A stretch of DNA of 64,000 nt, from assembly GCF_018614095.1 (NCBI RefSeq), contig NZ_JAGGOY010000079.1, positions 1 through 64,000 on the forward strand. The letters run 5' to 3'. The notes below the pieces were generated by a model that saw only the letters and a program-made list of their open reading frames with translations, did not search any database and was not told the DNA's origin. The stretch comes from Streptomyces sp. ISL-87. Its GTDB lineage: Bacteria; Actinomycetota; Actinomycetes; Streptomycetales; Streptomycetaceae. Positions within the stretch are counted from its first letter, which is position 1. Each line of letters starts with the position of its first letter. The position numbers were made by a program, and so were the translations under genes. Positions 49,646-57,681 of the stretch are shown in pieces.

Positions 49646-50254
49646 ATGACGAAGGTCCTCGTCCTGCACAGCGTCAGCCTCGTCCGGTCGGCCCTGGCCG
49701 CCCTGCTGAGATCGGAAGGGTCCTTCGAGGTCACGTCGGCGGGCTGGCGGACCGCGGCACGCCAGGCCGAGTCCTTACGACCAGACGTGACGGTCGTCGA
49801 CTTCGACTGTCCGGGGACGACGGCCGTCCTGGCCGACAACGGACGCGGGGATCGCCAGGTCCTCGCCTCCCCCACCCCGGTGCTGGTGCTGGCGTCGGCG
49901 GACGCACCCGGCTCGCTGCACCGGGCCTTCCAGGCCGAGGCCCGCGGCTACGTGGACAAGGACGGCTCACCGGGGCGGCTCGTGCGGGCCGTCCGGAAGG
50001 TCGCGGCGGGGGAACGGTTCATCGACGCCTCGCTGGCCTCGGCCTTCATGGAGGCCGACCCCGTACCGCTGAGCCCGCGGGAACTCAGCGTGCTGGCCCG
50101 GGCCGCCGAGGGCGATTCCATCGTCGAGATCGCCCGCACACTGCACCTGGCGAGCGGGACCGTACGCAACTACATGGCCGCGGCGACCCGCAAGACCGGC
50201 GCGCGCAACCTCATCGACGCGATCCGGATATCCCGGCGGGCCGGCTGGGTCTGA
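49646..50254 (+). CDS. ramR: LuxR-type regulator of the SapB locus (RamR/AmfR)
   Basis: 202 residues from ATG 49646 (GAGGAGAGC 7 bases upstream). Receiver-like N-terminus TKVLVLHSVSLVRSALAALL with the central Asp in VTVVDFDCPGTTAV. The N-terminal acidic pair of normal receivers is His-Ser here, so phosphorylation is doubtful. The C-terminal helix-turn-helix is PLSPRELSVLARAAEGDSIV then HLASGTVRNYMAAATRKTGA. It lies convergent to the ramCSAB operon, 36 bp from its end, as expected for RamR/AmfR, the activator of SapB/AmfS production. A TTA leucine codon at 49775-49777 makes it a probable bldA target. The 195 bp before the start hold its promoter. Confidence 0.9.
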   Translation: MTKVLVLHSVSLVRSALAALLRSEGSFEVTSAGWRTAARQAESLRPDVTVVDFDCPGTTAVLADNGRGDRQVLASPTPVLVLASADAPGSLHRAFQAEARGYVDKDGSPGRLVRAVRKVAAGERFIDASLASAFMEADPVPLSPRELSVLARAAEGDSIVEIARTLHLASGTVRNYMAAATRKTGARNLIDAIRISRRAGWV

Positions 50255-50290
50255 TCCGCCACCGTGGCCGCGCACGGTAGCCGCGCCGCG

Positions 50291-52060
50291 TCATTCGTCC
50301 GTGATCTCGTTCCACATCCCGACCAGGTCCCGGTACAGGGGCGACCTGGCCGGGAGTTCCTCATGGGTGCCGCACACGGCGCGGGTCCCGTCGAGGACGA
50401 GGACCCGGTCGGCGCGGGCCGCGGACGAGACGCGGTGTGCCACGACGACGAGGGTGCCGGCGCGGGCCGCGAGGGCCCGTTCGGCACGCTCCTCGGTGCC
50501 CGGGTCCAGGTGGCAGGTGGCCTCGTCGAGCAGGAGGAGCGGAGCCGGTGAGAGGTAGGCGGCCGCGAGCGCGAGGTGCTGGCTCTCGCCCCGGGACAGC
50601 AGCCGGGGGGACACCTCGGCGTCCAGACCGCCGAGCCGGTCGATGAGGCCGTCCAGTCCCAGGGCGGTGACGGCCCGCCGTACCTGTGCCTCGTCGGGTG
50701 CTCCGGGGCCCGAGCCGGGGCACAGGTGGGTCAGGTTCTCCCGCACCGTGCCGGTGAACACGTAGGCCTGCTGCGGCAGCAGGGTCCGCCTCCGGTCCGG
50801 CGCCGGGGCACCCCGCTCCCGGCGGGCGGCCGCACCGGCGACGAGGACCGTCCCCGCGTCGGGGGCCAGTATTCCGGCGAGCAGTGCGGTGAGCGTGGAC
50901 TTGCCGATGCCGCTCGGTCCGACCACGGCGAGGTGCTCCCCCGGACGCACGACCAGGTCGAGGTCGTCGAGGACGGGGGCCGCGCCGGGGCCGTACGCGA
51001 AGGTAACGCCCTGGAGCTCGGCAGCGGCGGCGGTCCGGCGACCGGCCGGAAGGGTGGTGGGCTGCTGCTTCGCGCGGCGGCCGTCAGGGTCCGGCGACAG
51101 CGGATCGCAGAAGCGTTCGAGGACCACCAGCAGGCGCGTACCGGCGGAACCCAGCGCCGTCATCAGGGTGTTGAGCGCGGGCAGCAGGGCCTGTACCAGG
51201 TACGTGAGGGCGCCGGCCAGCGTTCCGGCGCTGATCCCGTGCCCGAGCAGCCAGGGCGTCGCCGCCAGCAGTGCGACCACCGGCAGCCGTCCCGCCGCAC
51301 CCAGGGCAAGCGTACGCAGCGCCGCCCAGCGCGCGAGCGTGCGCGCCAGCCGCTCCTGGGTAGCGATAAGCGGCTCCACCCGGGCTTCCGCGGCCGCCTG
51401 CCCGCCGCACGCGACGACGTCGCGCAGGCCCTCGCCCAGTGCCCCCACCCGGTCCGACAGCGCCTCGTCGGTGTCCAGGGAGCGGCGTTGCACGGAGGCC
51501 ATGGGGCGCAGTGTGGCCAGGAAGGCGGCCACGCCCAGGAGCAGCGGGGGCAGCACGATCAGCAGGAGCACGGGAGCAAGCGCCGCCATGCCGGCGAGGG
51601 CGCCCACGGCGGTGAACACGAACGAACGTACCGTCAGGACCAGGCCCGCGAACGAGTCCCGGGCCATCTCCGTCTGCTGAGTCAGCCGGGACACCGCGCC
51701 GGCATCGGGAGCGCGCGCCGGGTCGGCGATCGCGCGGTCCAGCGCCTGCCGCACCGCCCGCCGGACCAGGCCGTCCCGCAACGGCTCCACCAGGTCCGCG
51801 AGTCCGGCGAACACACCGCGCAGCGCGAACCCGCCGAGCAGCGCACCGGCTCCGGCCACGGCCAGCCAGGCGAGACCGGTCCCGGTGCGACCGGCGAGGA
51901 AACCGTCGTCGAGGGCTCGGGCCACGCCGTAGCCGCCGAGGAAGGTGTGCGCGGACTCCAGCAGCGACCATGCCGCCAGCCGTCCCAGAGGGCGCTTGCG
52001 GCCGCGCAGGAACCTCCGCCCTTCGGGGGCGACCCGGCGCCAGGCGTCGGTCTCGGTCAC
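50291..52060 (-). CDS. ramB: ABC exporter half, SapB-type lantipeptide export (RamB)
   Basis: 589 residues from GTG 52060, which overlaps the RamA stop (GTGA). Six-helix domain with SLLESAHTFLGGYGVARALD and SFAGLVLTVRSFVFTAVGAL, then the ATPase: Walker A GPSGIGKST, Q-loop LLPQQAYVFTGTVRENL, signature LSRGESQHLALAAAYL (LSRGE in place of LSGGQ), Walker B LLLLDEATCHLD and H-loop VVAHRVSSA. Paired with RamA as a heterodimer; its Walker B Glu is normal. It exports the modified RamS peptide in the model of the ram/amf clusters. Last gene of the operon. The A/B naming follows S. coelicolor gene order. Confidence 0.9.
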   Translation of the reverse strand: MTETDAWRRVAPEGRRFLRGRKRPLGRLAAWSLLESAHTFLGGYGVARALDDGFLAGRTGTGLAWLAVAGAGALLGGFALRGVFAGLADLVEPLRDGLVRRAVRQALDRAIADPARAPDAGAVSRLTQQTEMARDSFAGLVLTVRSFVFTAVGALAGMAALAPVLLLIVLPPLLLGVAAFLATLRPMASVQRRSLDTDEALSDRVGALGEGLRDVVACGGQAAAEARVEPLIATQERLARTLARWAALRTLALGAAGRLPVVALLAATPWLLGHGISAGTLAGALTYLVQALLPALNTLMTALGSAGTRLLVVLERFCDPLSPDPDGRRAKQQPTTLPAGRRTAAAAELQGVTFAYGPGAAPVLDDLDLVVRPGEHLAVVGPSGIGKSTLTALLAGILAPDAGTVLVAGAAARRERGAPAPDRRRTLLPQQAYVFTGTVRENLTHLCPGSGPGAPDEAQVRRAVTALGLDGLIDRLGGLDAEVSPRLLSRGESQHLALAAAYLSPAPLLLLDEATCHLDPGTEERAERALAARAGTLVVVAHRVSSAARADRVLVLDGTRAVCGTHEELPARSPLYRDLVGMWNEITDE

Positions 52061-53937
52061 CGCGCCACTTCCGTTTCCGCGTCGGCCGCGAACACCGTCC
52101 GGTAGGCCGGCTCGTGCTGCCACAGCACGTCGTGGGTGCCGGTCGCCCGGACGCGCCCGTCCTCCAGCCATACGACGAGGTCGGCGCGGGCGGCGGAGGA
52201 GAGGCGGTGCGCGATGACGATCCGGGTGCCGGGCCGGATCTCGTGGGCGAGCGCGCGCTCGACCTCGCGGGCCGTTACGGTGTCGAGGCTGGAGGTGGCG
52301 TCGTCGAGGACGAGCAGTCGGCCGGCGTGGCAGAACGCCCGTGCCAGCCCGAGGCGTTGGACCTCACCGCCGGACATCGGGGCGTCGGCGAGGCGCGTGC
52401 CGTACCTGTGGGGCAGGCGCCGTACGAACAGGTCTGCGACCGCGGCCCGGCCCGCGGCGCGGACCGCTCCCGGGCCGGGGTCCGGACCCGCGCCGAACCC
52501 GATCGCATCGCCGACCGTGTCCCCGAACAGCACGGGCCGGTCGAACGCGTGCCCGACCTCACGGCGCAGCGCTTCGGCGGTCAACTCCCGCAGGGGCACA
52601 CCGTCCAGCAGTACCTGTCCCGCGTCGGGGTCGGTCAGCCGCCCGGCCACGGCGGCCAACAGGGTCTTGCCCGCGCCGGAACGGCCCACCACGGCCGCCG
52701 TGATGCCACCGGGGATCACCAGGCTGACGTCGTGCAGCACCGTCGATCCGCCGCGTACGACCCGGACTCGGCGCAGTTCCAGGGTGCCGGGGCCGCCTTC
52801 CGGCAGCTCCGCCCGGCCGTGGTCGAGTACGGGCAGGGTGAAGAGGGCAGCGGTCCGCCGGGCGGCGGCCCGGCCGCGGACCACGGCCGCCAGCCCGCCG
52901 GTCACGGCGCCGACGCCGGCGGCGAGGCCGGCGTACCGTACGGCGGCGAGCAGTTCGCCGACCCCGACGGCCCCGGCCGACAGGCGGATGCCGCCGACGG
53001 CGAGGACCGCGTACAGGAGCATCGGCATGAGGGCCGTGGAGCGGGCCGTCGTACCACCGTAGACGCGCCACATGCGCCTGCCCTCGGTGCCCAGCTCGGG
53101 CAACTGCGCGAGGATCCTGGCGCGTTCGCGGTCGGCGGTACCGGCGGCGGCGATCGTCCGGGCCCCGGCCAGGGCCTCGACGAGGCGGCCGGCGGTCGCG
53201 AGCTGCACCTGCTGGTACCGGGCGACGCTGGTGAACGAGTCGCGCGCGAAGGCCCGTAGCAGGAGCACCAGCAGCGGAACGCCCGCGAGGAACGCGAGCG
53301 CCGTCCACAGGTCGATGAGGAGGAGCGCGGCGACTCCGCCGAGCGGCGGCAACAGTGCGGCGACGCCGTGCGCGACGGCGGCCGGGACCTTCCCGGCCTC
53401 GGCGGCGTGCGCGGTCAGCCGCGCGGCGGTTTCGCCGGGTGCGTACCGGGCCGCGTGGTGCGGGGCCGTACGCAGTAGCCGGGCGAGCCCGAGCCTGCGC
53501 AGCCAGGCGGTGGAGCGGCCGTCCACCTCGCCGGTCAGCCGTGCGGCGGCGCCGTCCAGCGCGACCTCGGCCGCGATGACACCGGCGCACAGCAGGGTCC
53601 AGGCGGGTCCCGACGGGGCGCGGCGGAGCAGCAGGTCGAGGGTATGGCCGAGGACGGCGGGTTCGGCGAGGGCTGCCGCGGCCGCCGCCACCGTGCATCC
53701 GAGGACGGCGGCGGTGCGACCGGCGCTGTGCCGGGTGGCGGCCGCGAGCGCCCGGTCGGCAGTGCGCGCCCGCGCCTCCACCGCGTCCTCCGCGTCCACC
53801 GCGTCCACCGCCTCGGCCGCGTCCACAACGTCCACCACCTCGGCCGCGTCCACTGCCTCGGCCGCCGCGGAGCCCGGGCCCGCCGCCGGGTCCGCGGCGC
53901 CGGCCGGGGCCGGGGCCGGCTGGTCAGGGGGGCTCAT
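52057..53937 (-). CDS. ramA: ABC exporter half, SapB-type lantipeptide export (RamA)
   Basis: 626 residues. An unusual N-terminal extension (residues about 10-60) of alanine/glutamate/aspartate/valine repeats (VDAAEVVDVVDAAEAVDAVD) precedes the six helices. ATPase motifs: Walker A GRSGAGKTLL, signature MSGGEVQRLGLARAF and Walker B LLVLDDATSSLD, where the catalytic Glu is Asp. So its own ATP site is weakened, and activity would rest on RamB, a known pattern in heterodimeric exporters. The start lies 67 bp after the RamS stop, and its stop overlaps the RamB start. A translation start further inside the repeat-rich tail is possible. Confidence 0.88.
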   Translation of the reverse strand: MSPPDQPAPAPAGAADPAAGPGSAAAEAVDAAEVVDVVDAAEAVDAVDAEDAVEARARTADRALAAATRHSAGRTAAVLGCTVAAAAAALAEPAVLGHTLDLLLRRAPSGPAWTLLCAGVIAAEVALDGAAARLTGEVDGRSTAWLRRLGLARLLRTAPHHAARYAPGETAARLTAHAAEAGKVPAAVAHGVAALLPPLGGVAALLLIDLWTALAFLAGVPLLVLLLRAFARDSFTSVARYQQVQLATAGRLVEALAGARTIAAAGTADRERARILAQLPELGTEGRRMWRVYGGTTARSTALMPMLLYAVLAVGGIRLSAGAVGVGELLAAVRYAGLAAGVGAVTGGLAAVVRGRAAARRTAALFTLPVLDHGRAELPEGGPGTLELRRVRVVRGGSTVLHDVSLVIPGGITAAVVGRSGAGKTLLAAVAGRLTDPDAGQVLLDGVPLRELTAEALRREVGHAFDRPVLFGDTVGDAIGFGAGPDPGPGAVRAAGRAAVADLFVRRLPHRYGTRLADAPMSGGEVQRLGLARAFCHAGRLLVLDDATSSLDTVTAREVERALAHEIRPGTRIVIAHRLSSAARADLVVWLEDGRVRATGTHDVLWQHEPAYRTVFAADAETEVAR

Positions 53938-54004
53938 CGGCGGATGCCTCCAGGAATGTGGTGCGGGCCCGGGCGGCGAACCGCCCGGGCCCGAGGTGAC
54001 CCGG

Positions 54005-54139
54005 TCAGTTACAGGTCGTGATGCTCAGGCTGCTGTCACCGCAGAGCAGCAGGCTGGCCCGGCTGCCGCCGCCCGTCATCGCGGCCTCGGTGGTCTCTTC
54101 CTTCGGGGTCTCCATCGACTGCAGGTCAAGAAGCGTCAT
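54005..54139 (-). CDS. ramS: SapB-like class III lantipeptide precursor (RamS/AmfS)
   Basis: 44 residues. The leader LLDLQSMETPKEETTE contains the conserved LxLQ-type element for the class III synthetase. The core begins near TGGGSRAS and holds two S-x-x-S-x-x-x-C units: SRASLLLC and SSLSITTC, ending in Asn. The S. coelicolor SapB core has TGSRAS where this one has TGGGSRAS, two extra glycines. RamC dehydrates the serines and forms two rings; the product is a surfactant that lets aerial hyphae rise from the medium. The ATG overlaps the RamC stop by ATGA, so the two are translationally coupled. It is missing from automated gene calls because of its length. Confidence 0.95.
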   Translation of the reverse strand: MTLLDLQSMETPKEETTEAAMTGGGSRASLLLCGDSSLSITTCN

Positions 54140-56781
54140 GTCAGATTCCTCTTCTTCTCTTGAGTGGTGCGATGGGTCACGGCCCCGGGTGGGACCGGCT
54201 TGGGGGCCGCCGCGCCACCGCGCAGCGGCGGGAGGAACGGCAGGTGTGCGCGCCCGCCGGGCGCCGCGCTGCCGAGGGCGAGGAGAGCGCCGGCCGTGCC
54301 CGTGGCCAGGTCCATGGACAGCCGCATCATCTGCTCGCCGGGGAAGGCCAGATGCCCCTGGTACGGCACGGCGTGCCGGGCCAGTGCGTCGATCTGGCGG
54401 GCGATGGCGCCGGGCCCGGTGCCCGGGCCGGGCGTGGTGGTCCGGGCCAGGTAGAGGATCATTCCGGCGGCGCCGCGCAGCAGCCCGGGCTGGGCGTAGA
54501 AGGTCGCCTGCGCCGCCCGTACGATCTCGCGCCGGGCCTGTTCGAAGCGCTCGTCAGGGCCGTGTTCCAGCCAGTCGTCGAGCACCATGCCGATGCCGAC
54601 GCTGCCCTCGCCGAGGTACGGCATCGTGCGCCAGCCCTCATTGACCTGGAGGGTGCCGTACGCGCTGGTGACGCAGCGGTCGAGGTCGCGGTGGAGCGCG
54701 TGGCCGGCCTGGATCAGCAGTTCCTTGTCGCCGGTGCGCTCGTACAGCCGCAGGAAGAGCAGGGCAGGGCCGGAGTTGCCGTACAGCAGTCCCGCACGGG
54801 TCGGCCGCTGCGCCGGCCGGGCGATCAGCTCGGCGCAGCGCAGGGCCGCGGTGTGCAGTGCGCTCTCGCCGCTCGCCGTCCCGAGCGCGTCGAGGGCCAG
54901 TCCGATGCCGGCGAGTCCGCTGTGCAGGTCGGGGCCGGCGCTCTCCCAGGGCTGGCGCAGCAGCTGTTCGGCGAGGGCGAGCGCACGGCCGGGGTGTCCG
55001 AGCCGGTTCAGCGTCCAGGCCGTGCCGGCCAGGCCGTCGTAGAAGCCGAGGGGGGTGCCGGAGGCCGGTTCCCCGGTCCGGTCGAGCAGCCATTCCTCGG
55101 CTTCGTGCCAGGGCCCGGCGTCGGTCTCGGCGAGGGCGTGGAGGACTCCGGCGATCCCGTAGCCGAAGCCGACGCCTCCCCCGGCGGTCGCGAATTGGGC
55201 GATGTCGCCGGGGACCAGACGGTCCTCGCGGTCCGGGGTGGCGGCCGCGCGTAGCGCCGCGGTCATCGACGTACGGGCGGCCGGCCAGTCCCGTGGCTCG
55301 ACGGGCAGGTAGGGCCCGCGGGGTGCCGGCAGGCGCCCGCCCGGGGAGCCCTGCTCCGGCTGCGGCGCGCCGGACAGGATCTCCTCGACGGCTTCGTCCA
55401 GGAACCGCCGCGCTACGGGGAACTGCTCGGCGGCGATGGCGGCCAGGTGCGTTGCCTTGGCCCGGTCCAGGACGAGCAGGCTGGTCAGCGGGAGGAACAG
55501 GGCGAGCCGCAGGCAGGCGAGGGCGTAGCGGTCGACGGAGAACCCGCGCCGCTCGGCCGGGGCGACGAAGGCGGGGTTGGCCACCGTCTGCCGCAGCCCC
55601 TCGTCGACGTGCGCGGCGGCCTCGAAGTCCAGCAGTGCGACGGCGGGTTCACCGGTCTCGTCCTCCGCCACCATGATGTTGAAGAGGTGGAGGTCGTTGA
55701 AGACCACCCCGCGGGCGTGGACGGCGTCGACGGCTTCCGTCACCCGCTGGTGGATCGCGAGCGCCCACGCGGTGTACGAGGCGAGCTCGGCGGGGTCGGG
55801 GTCCGCCTCGATCAGCGGATGGCGGCGGGCGAAGTAGGTGTTGAGCGGCTTGCCGGCCAGGTGTTCCAGGACCAGGAAGTGGTGGTCGCCGACCGTGAAC
55901 GTGCCGCGGACCGCGGGGACGCAGTCCAGGCCCGCCAGCCGTTCCAGTGCGGCCTGTTCGCGGTGCAGCCGGGTCACGGCGTCGGCGCCGTCGGCGGCGA
56001 GGCCGGCGTACGGCCGGGCCTCCTTGAGTACCACGGGCTCGCCGGTGCGGCTGTCCTTGCCGAGGTAGACGCCGCCGCCGTTGGAGAAGTGCAGGGCCCG
56101 CTCCACCGTGAAGGGGATGCCGGTCAGGGTGACGGCGGAGCGCGCGTCGAGGTGCGGCTTCAGGAAGGCGGGCGGCTCGACCCACTCTGGCGGCTGGAAC
56201 ACCGGCCCGCGCGGATCCGGTACGAGCCGCCCGTCGGGAGCCTCGATCGCCGGGACGAGTTCGCCGCGCTCGTCGTAGCAGTGCCGCAGGGTGAAGCTGC
56301 CGTAGCGAAGGTGGACCGGTCCGCCGCCCCAGCGCAGGTCGCTGAGGATGTACGGGCCGGCCGCTCCCGCCAGCGAGGCGTCGAGGTCCTCGGCGATCCG
56401 GCGGCACTGCTCCTCGTCGGCCGGGTACACGGTGATGAACTTCCCGCTCGCCGCACGGTCGGCGTACTTGGCGTTGCGCAGGTGCAGCAGGTACCGGCTC
56501 GGTATGAACTTGAAGGCGATGCTCCGGGTTGTGCAGTACTCGTACACCGTCGTGAGAAGCGATTCGGCGTTGTCGAGCGTGGCCGAGATGTGGATCTTCC
56601 AGCCCTGCGCGGGCAGCACGGCGGCGACGGGACGCAGCGCGAGCCAGTCGCCGCTGCGGTGCGATCGCCACCCTGACGGGATGGGGGCGAGGGCGGCCGG
56701 GTAGCTCTCCTCGGCCCGCCGGTACGGCGCGTCGTAGAACCAGCGGTCGGCGTCGCAGAAGGCGGCGTACCCCTTGTTCAC
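54136..56781 (-). CDS. ramC: class III lanthipeptide synthetase (RamC/AmfT)
   Basis: 881 residues from GTG 56781 (GGGAGCAGGT upstream). Layout: N-terminal lyase-like domain (about 1-220), Ser/Thr kinase-like domain (VVLKEARPYA with Lys253; HARGVVFNDLHLFNIMVAED with Asp363 and Asn368; LLDFEAAAHVDEGLRQT as DFE in place of DFG), and a C-terminal LanC-like cyclase (about 480-881: GIAGVLHALAETDAGPWHEA; FYDGLAGTAWTLNRLGHPG; LYGNSGPALLFLRLYERTG). Class III cyclases lack zinc ligands; no clear Cys-Cys-His set is seen here. It phosphorylates and eliminates core serines, then closes rings. First gene of ramCSAB; the promoter lies at 56782-56987, shared with the divergent TetR side. Confidence 0.93.
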   Translation of the reverse strand: MNKGYAAFCDADRWFYDAPYRRAEESYPAALAPIPSGWRSHRSGDWLALRPVAAVLPAQGWKIHISATLDNAESLLTTVYEYCTTRSIAFKFIPSRYLLHLRNAKYADRAASGKFITVYPADEEQCRRIAEDLDASLAGAAGPYILSDLRWGGGPVHLRYGSFTLRHCYDERGELVPAIEAPDGRLVPDPRGPVFQPPEWVEPPAFLKPHLDARSAVTLTGIPFTVERALHFSNGGGVYLGKDSRTGEPVVLKEARPYAGLAADGADAVTRLHREQAALERLAGLDCVPAVRGTFTVGDHHFLVLEHLAGKPLNTYFARRHPLIEADPDPAELASYTAWALAIHQRVTEAVDAVHARGVVFNDLHLFNIMVAEDETGEPAVALLDFEAAAHVDEGLRQTVANPAFVAPAERRGFSVDRYALACLRLALFLPLTSLLVLDRAKATHLAAIAAEQFPVARRFLDEAVEEILSGAPQPEQGSPGGRLPAPRGPYLPVEPRDWPAARTSMTAALRAAATPDREDRLVPGDIAQFATAGGGVGFGYGIAGVLHALAETDAGPWHEAEEWLLDRTGEPASGTPLGFYDGLAGTAWTLNRLGHPGRALALAEQLLRQPWESAGPDLHSGLAGIGLALDALGTASGESALHTAALRCAELIARPAQRPTRAGLLYGNSGPALLFLRLYERTGDKELLIQAGHALHRDLDRCVTSAYGTLQVNEGWRTMPYLGEGSVGIGMVLDDWLEHGPDERFEQARREIVRAAQATFYAQPGLLRGAAGMILYLARTTTPGPGTGPGAIARQIDALARHAVPYQGHLAFPGEQMMRLSMDLATGTAGALLALGSAAPGGRAHLPFLPPLRGGAAAPKPVPPGAVTHRTTQEKKRNLT

Positions 56782-56987
56782 ACCTGCTCCCTCGGTCGGC
56801 GGCAGACCCGACCGTGTCACGCCCGGCGGACGCGGCGACAGTCACGGCTGTCACTGATGGGGTGTGCAGTCCTCACGGGTCACGAGGCCCCGCGTACCGA
56901 GACGGCCGCGGACCGGGGGGACGGTGTGCCGCGCGCCCCCAATGGACGGTCCGTCAGCCGTCGTGTCGGCAGGAGGCGTGGAAGTGA

Positions 56988-57026
56988 GTAGACAGTGTCT
57001 ACGCGACGCTGGTAGACACTGTCCAT
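56988..57026. promoter_or_regulatory. two TetR operators and promoter
   Basis: GTAGACA-G-TGTCTAC (56988-57002) is a perfect 15-bp palindrome. GTAGACA-C-TGTCCAT (57012-57026) is an imperfect second copy 24 bp later, overlapping the TetR start codon at 57025. TAGACA occurs at 56989-56994 and 57013-57018, 18 bp apart, which would fit a promoter whose start lies near the ATG (possibly leaderless). Confidence 0.7.
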
Positions 57027-57681
57027 GGAAACTGAGAGCTCTCTTCGGGAGCGGCTGATCGACGCCGGGGTGGATCTCGTACTGGCGGAGGGCTCGGCAT
57101 CGCTGGGGCTGCGCGAGATCGCCCGTCGGGCGGGGGTGTCGCACGGGGCGCCGCGCAGGTACTTCCCCACGCACCACTCCCTGCTCTCGGAGATCGCCCG
57201 GCGCGGCTTCGAGGACCTCGGGGCCCGGTTCGCCGGCGCGGTCACCGGAACGGGATCGGCACGGGCCCAACTGGAGGCTGTCGCACGGGTGTACATCTCA
57301 TACGCGCTGGAACGCCGCGGCATGTTCGAGCTGATGTTCCGTCACGAGCTGCTGGACAGCGACCAGCATGCTTCGGGCGAGCGGCGGCTGCGGGAGTCGA
57401 CTGTCCCGCTGTTCGAGCGCATCGTCGCCCTCGTCGCCCGGTGCCGGTCGGAGCAGGACACCGCGCGCCGCACCGGAGGCCCGGGCGAGACCGCGCCACC
57501 GCCGGCCGTGACGGCCGCGGCCCTGTGGTCGAACCTGCACGGCATGGCCCAACTCTGGGCGTGGGGCAGCCTCCAGCTGGCCCTCGACACCTCGCCGCCC
57601 GGCGGCGCGCCACGCGGCGATCGCCTCGACGACCTCGTCGCCGCGGTGCTCAACGCTCATCTCGGCCAGGCGCATTCGTGA
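57025..57681 (+). CDS. TetR-family repressor
   Basis: 218 residues from ATG 57025. The DNA-binding domain is canonical: RERLIDAGVDLVLAEGSASL, GLREIARRAGVSHGAPRRYF and PTHHSLLSEIARRGFEDLGA. The C-terminal ligand part is helical (YISYALERRGMFELMFRHEL; AALWSNLHGMAQLWAWGSLQ). There is no upstream ribosome site, because the start lies inside the operator; translation is probably leaderless. It overlaps the MFS gene by 4 nt (GTGA), and the pair forms an autoregulated drug-efflux unit. Confidence 0.92.
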   Translation: METESSLRERLIDAGVDLVLAEGSASLGLREIARRAGVSHGAPRRYFPTHHSLLSEIARRGFEDLGARFAGAVTGTGSARAQLEAVARVYISYALERRGMFELMFRHELLDSDQHASGERRLRESTVPLFERIVALVARCRSEQDTARRTGGPGETAPPPAVTAAALWSNLHGMAQLWAWGSLQLALDTSPPGGAPRGDRLDDLVAAVLNAHLGQAHS

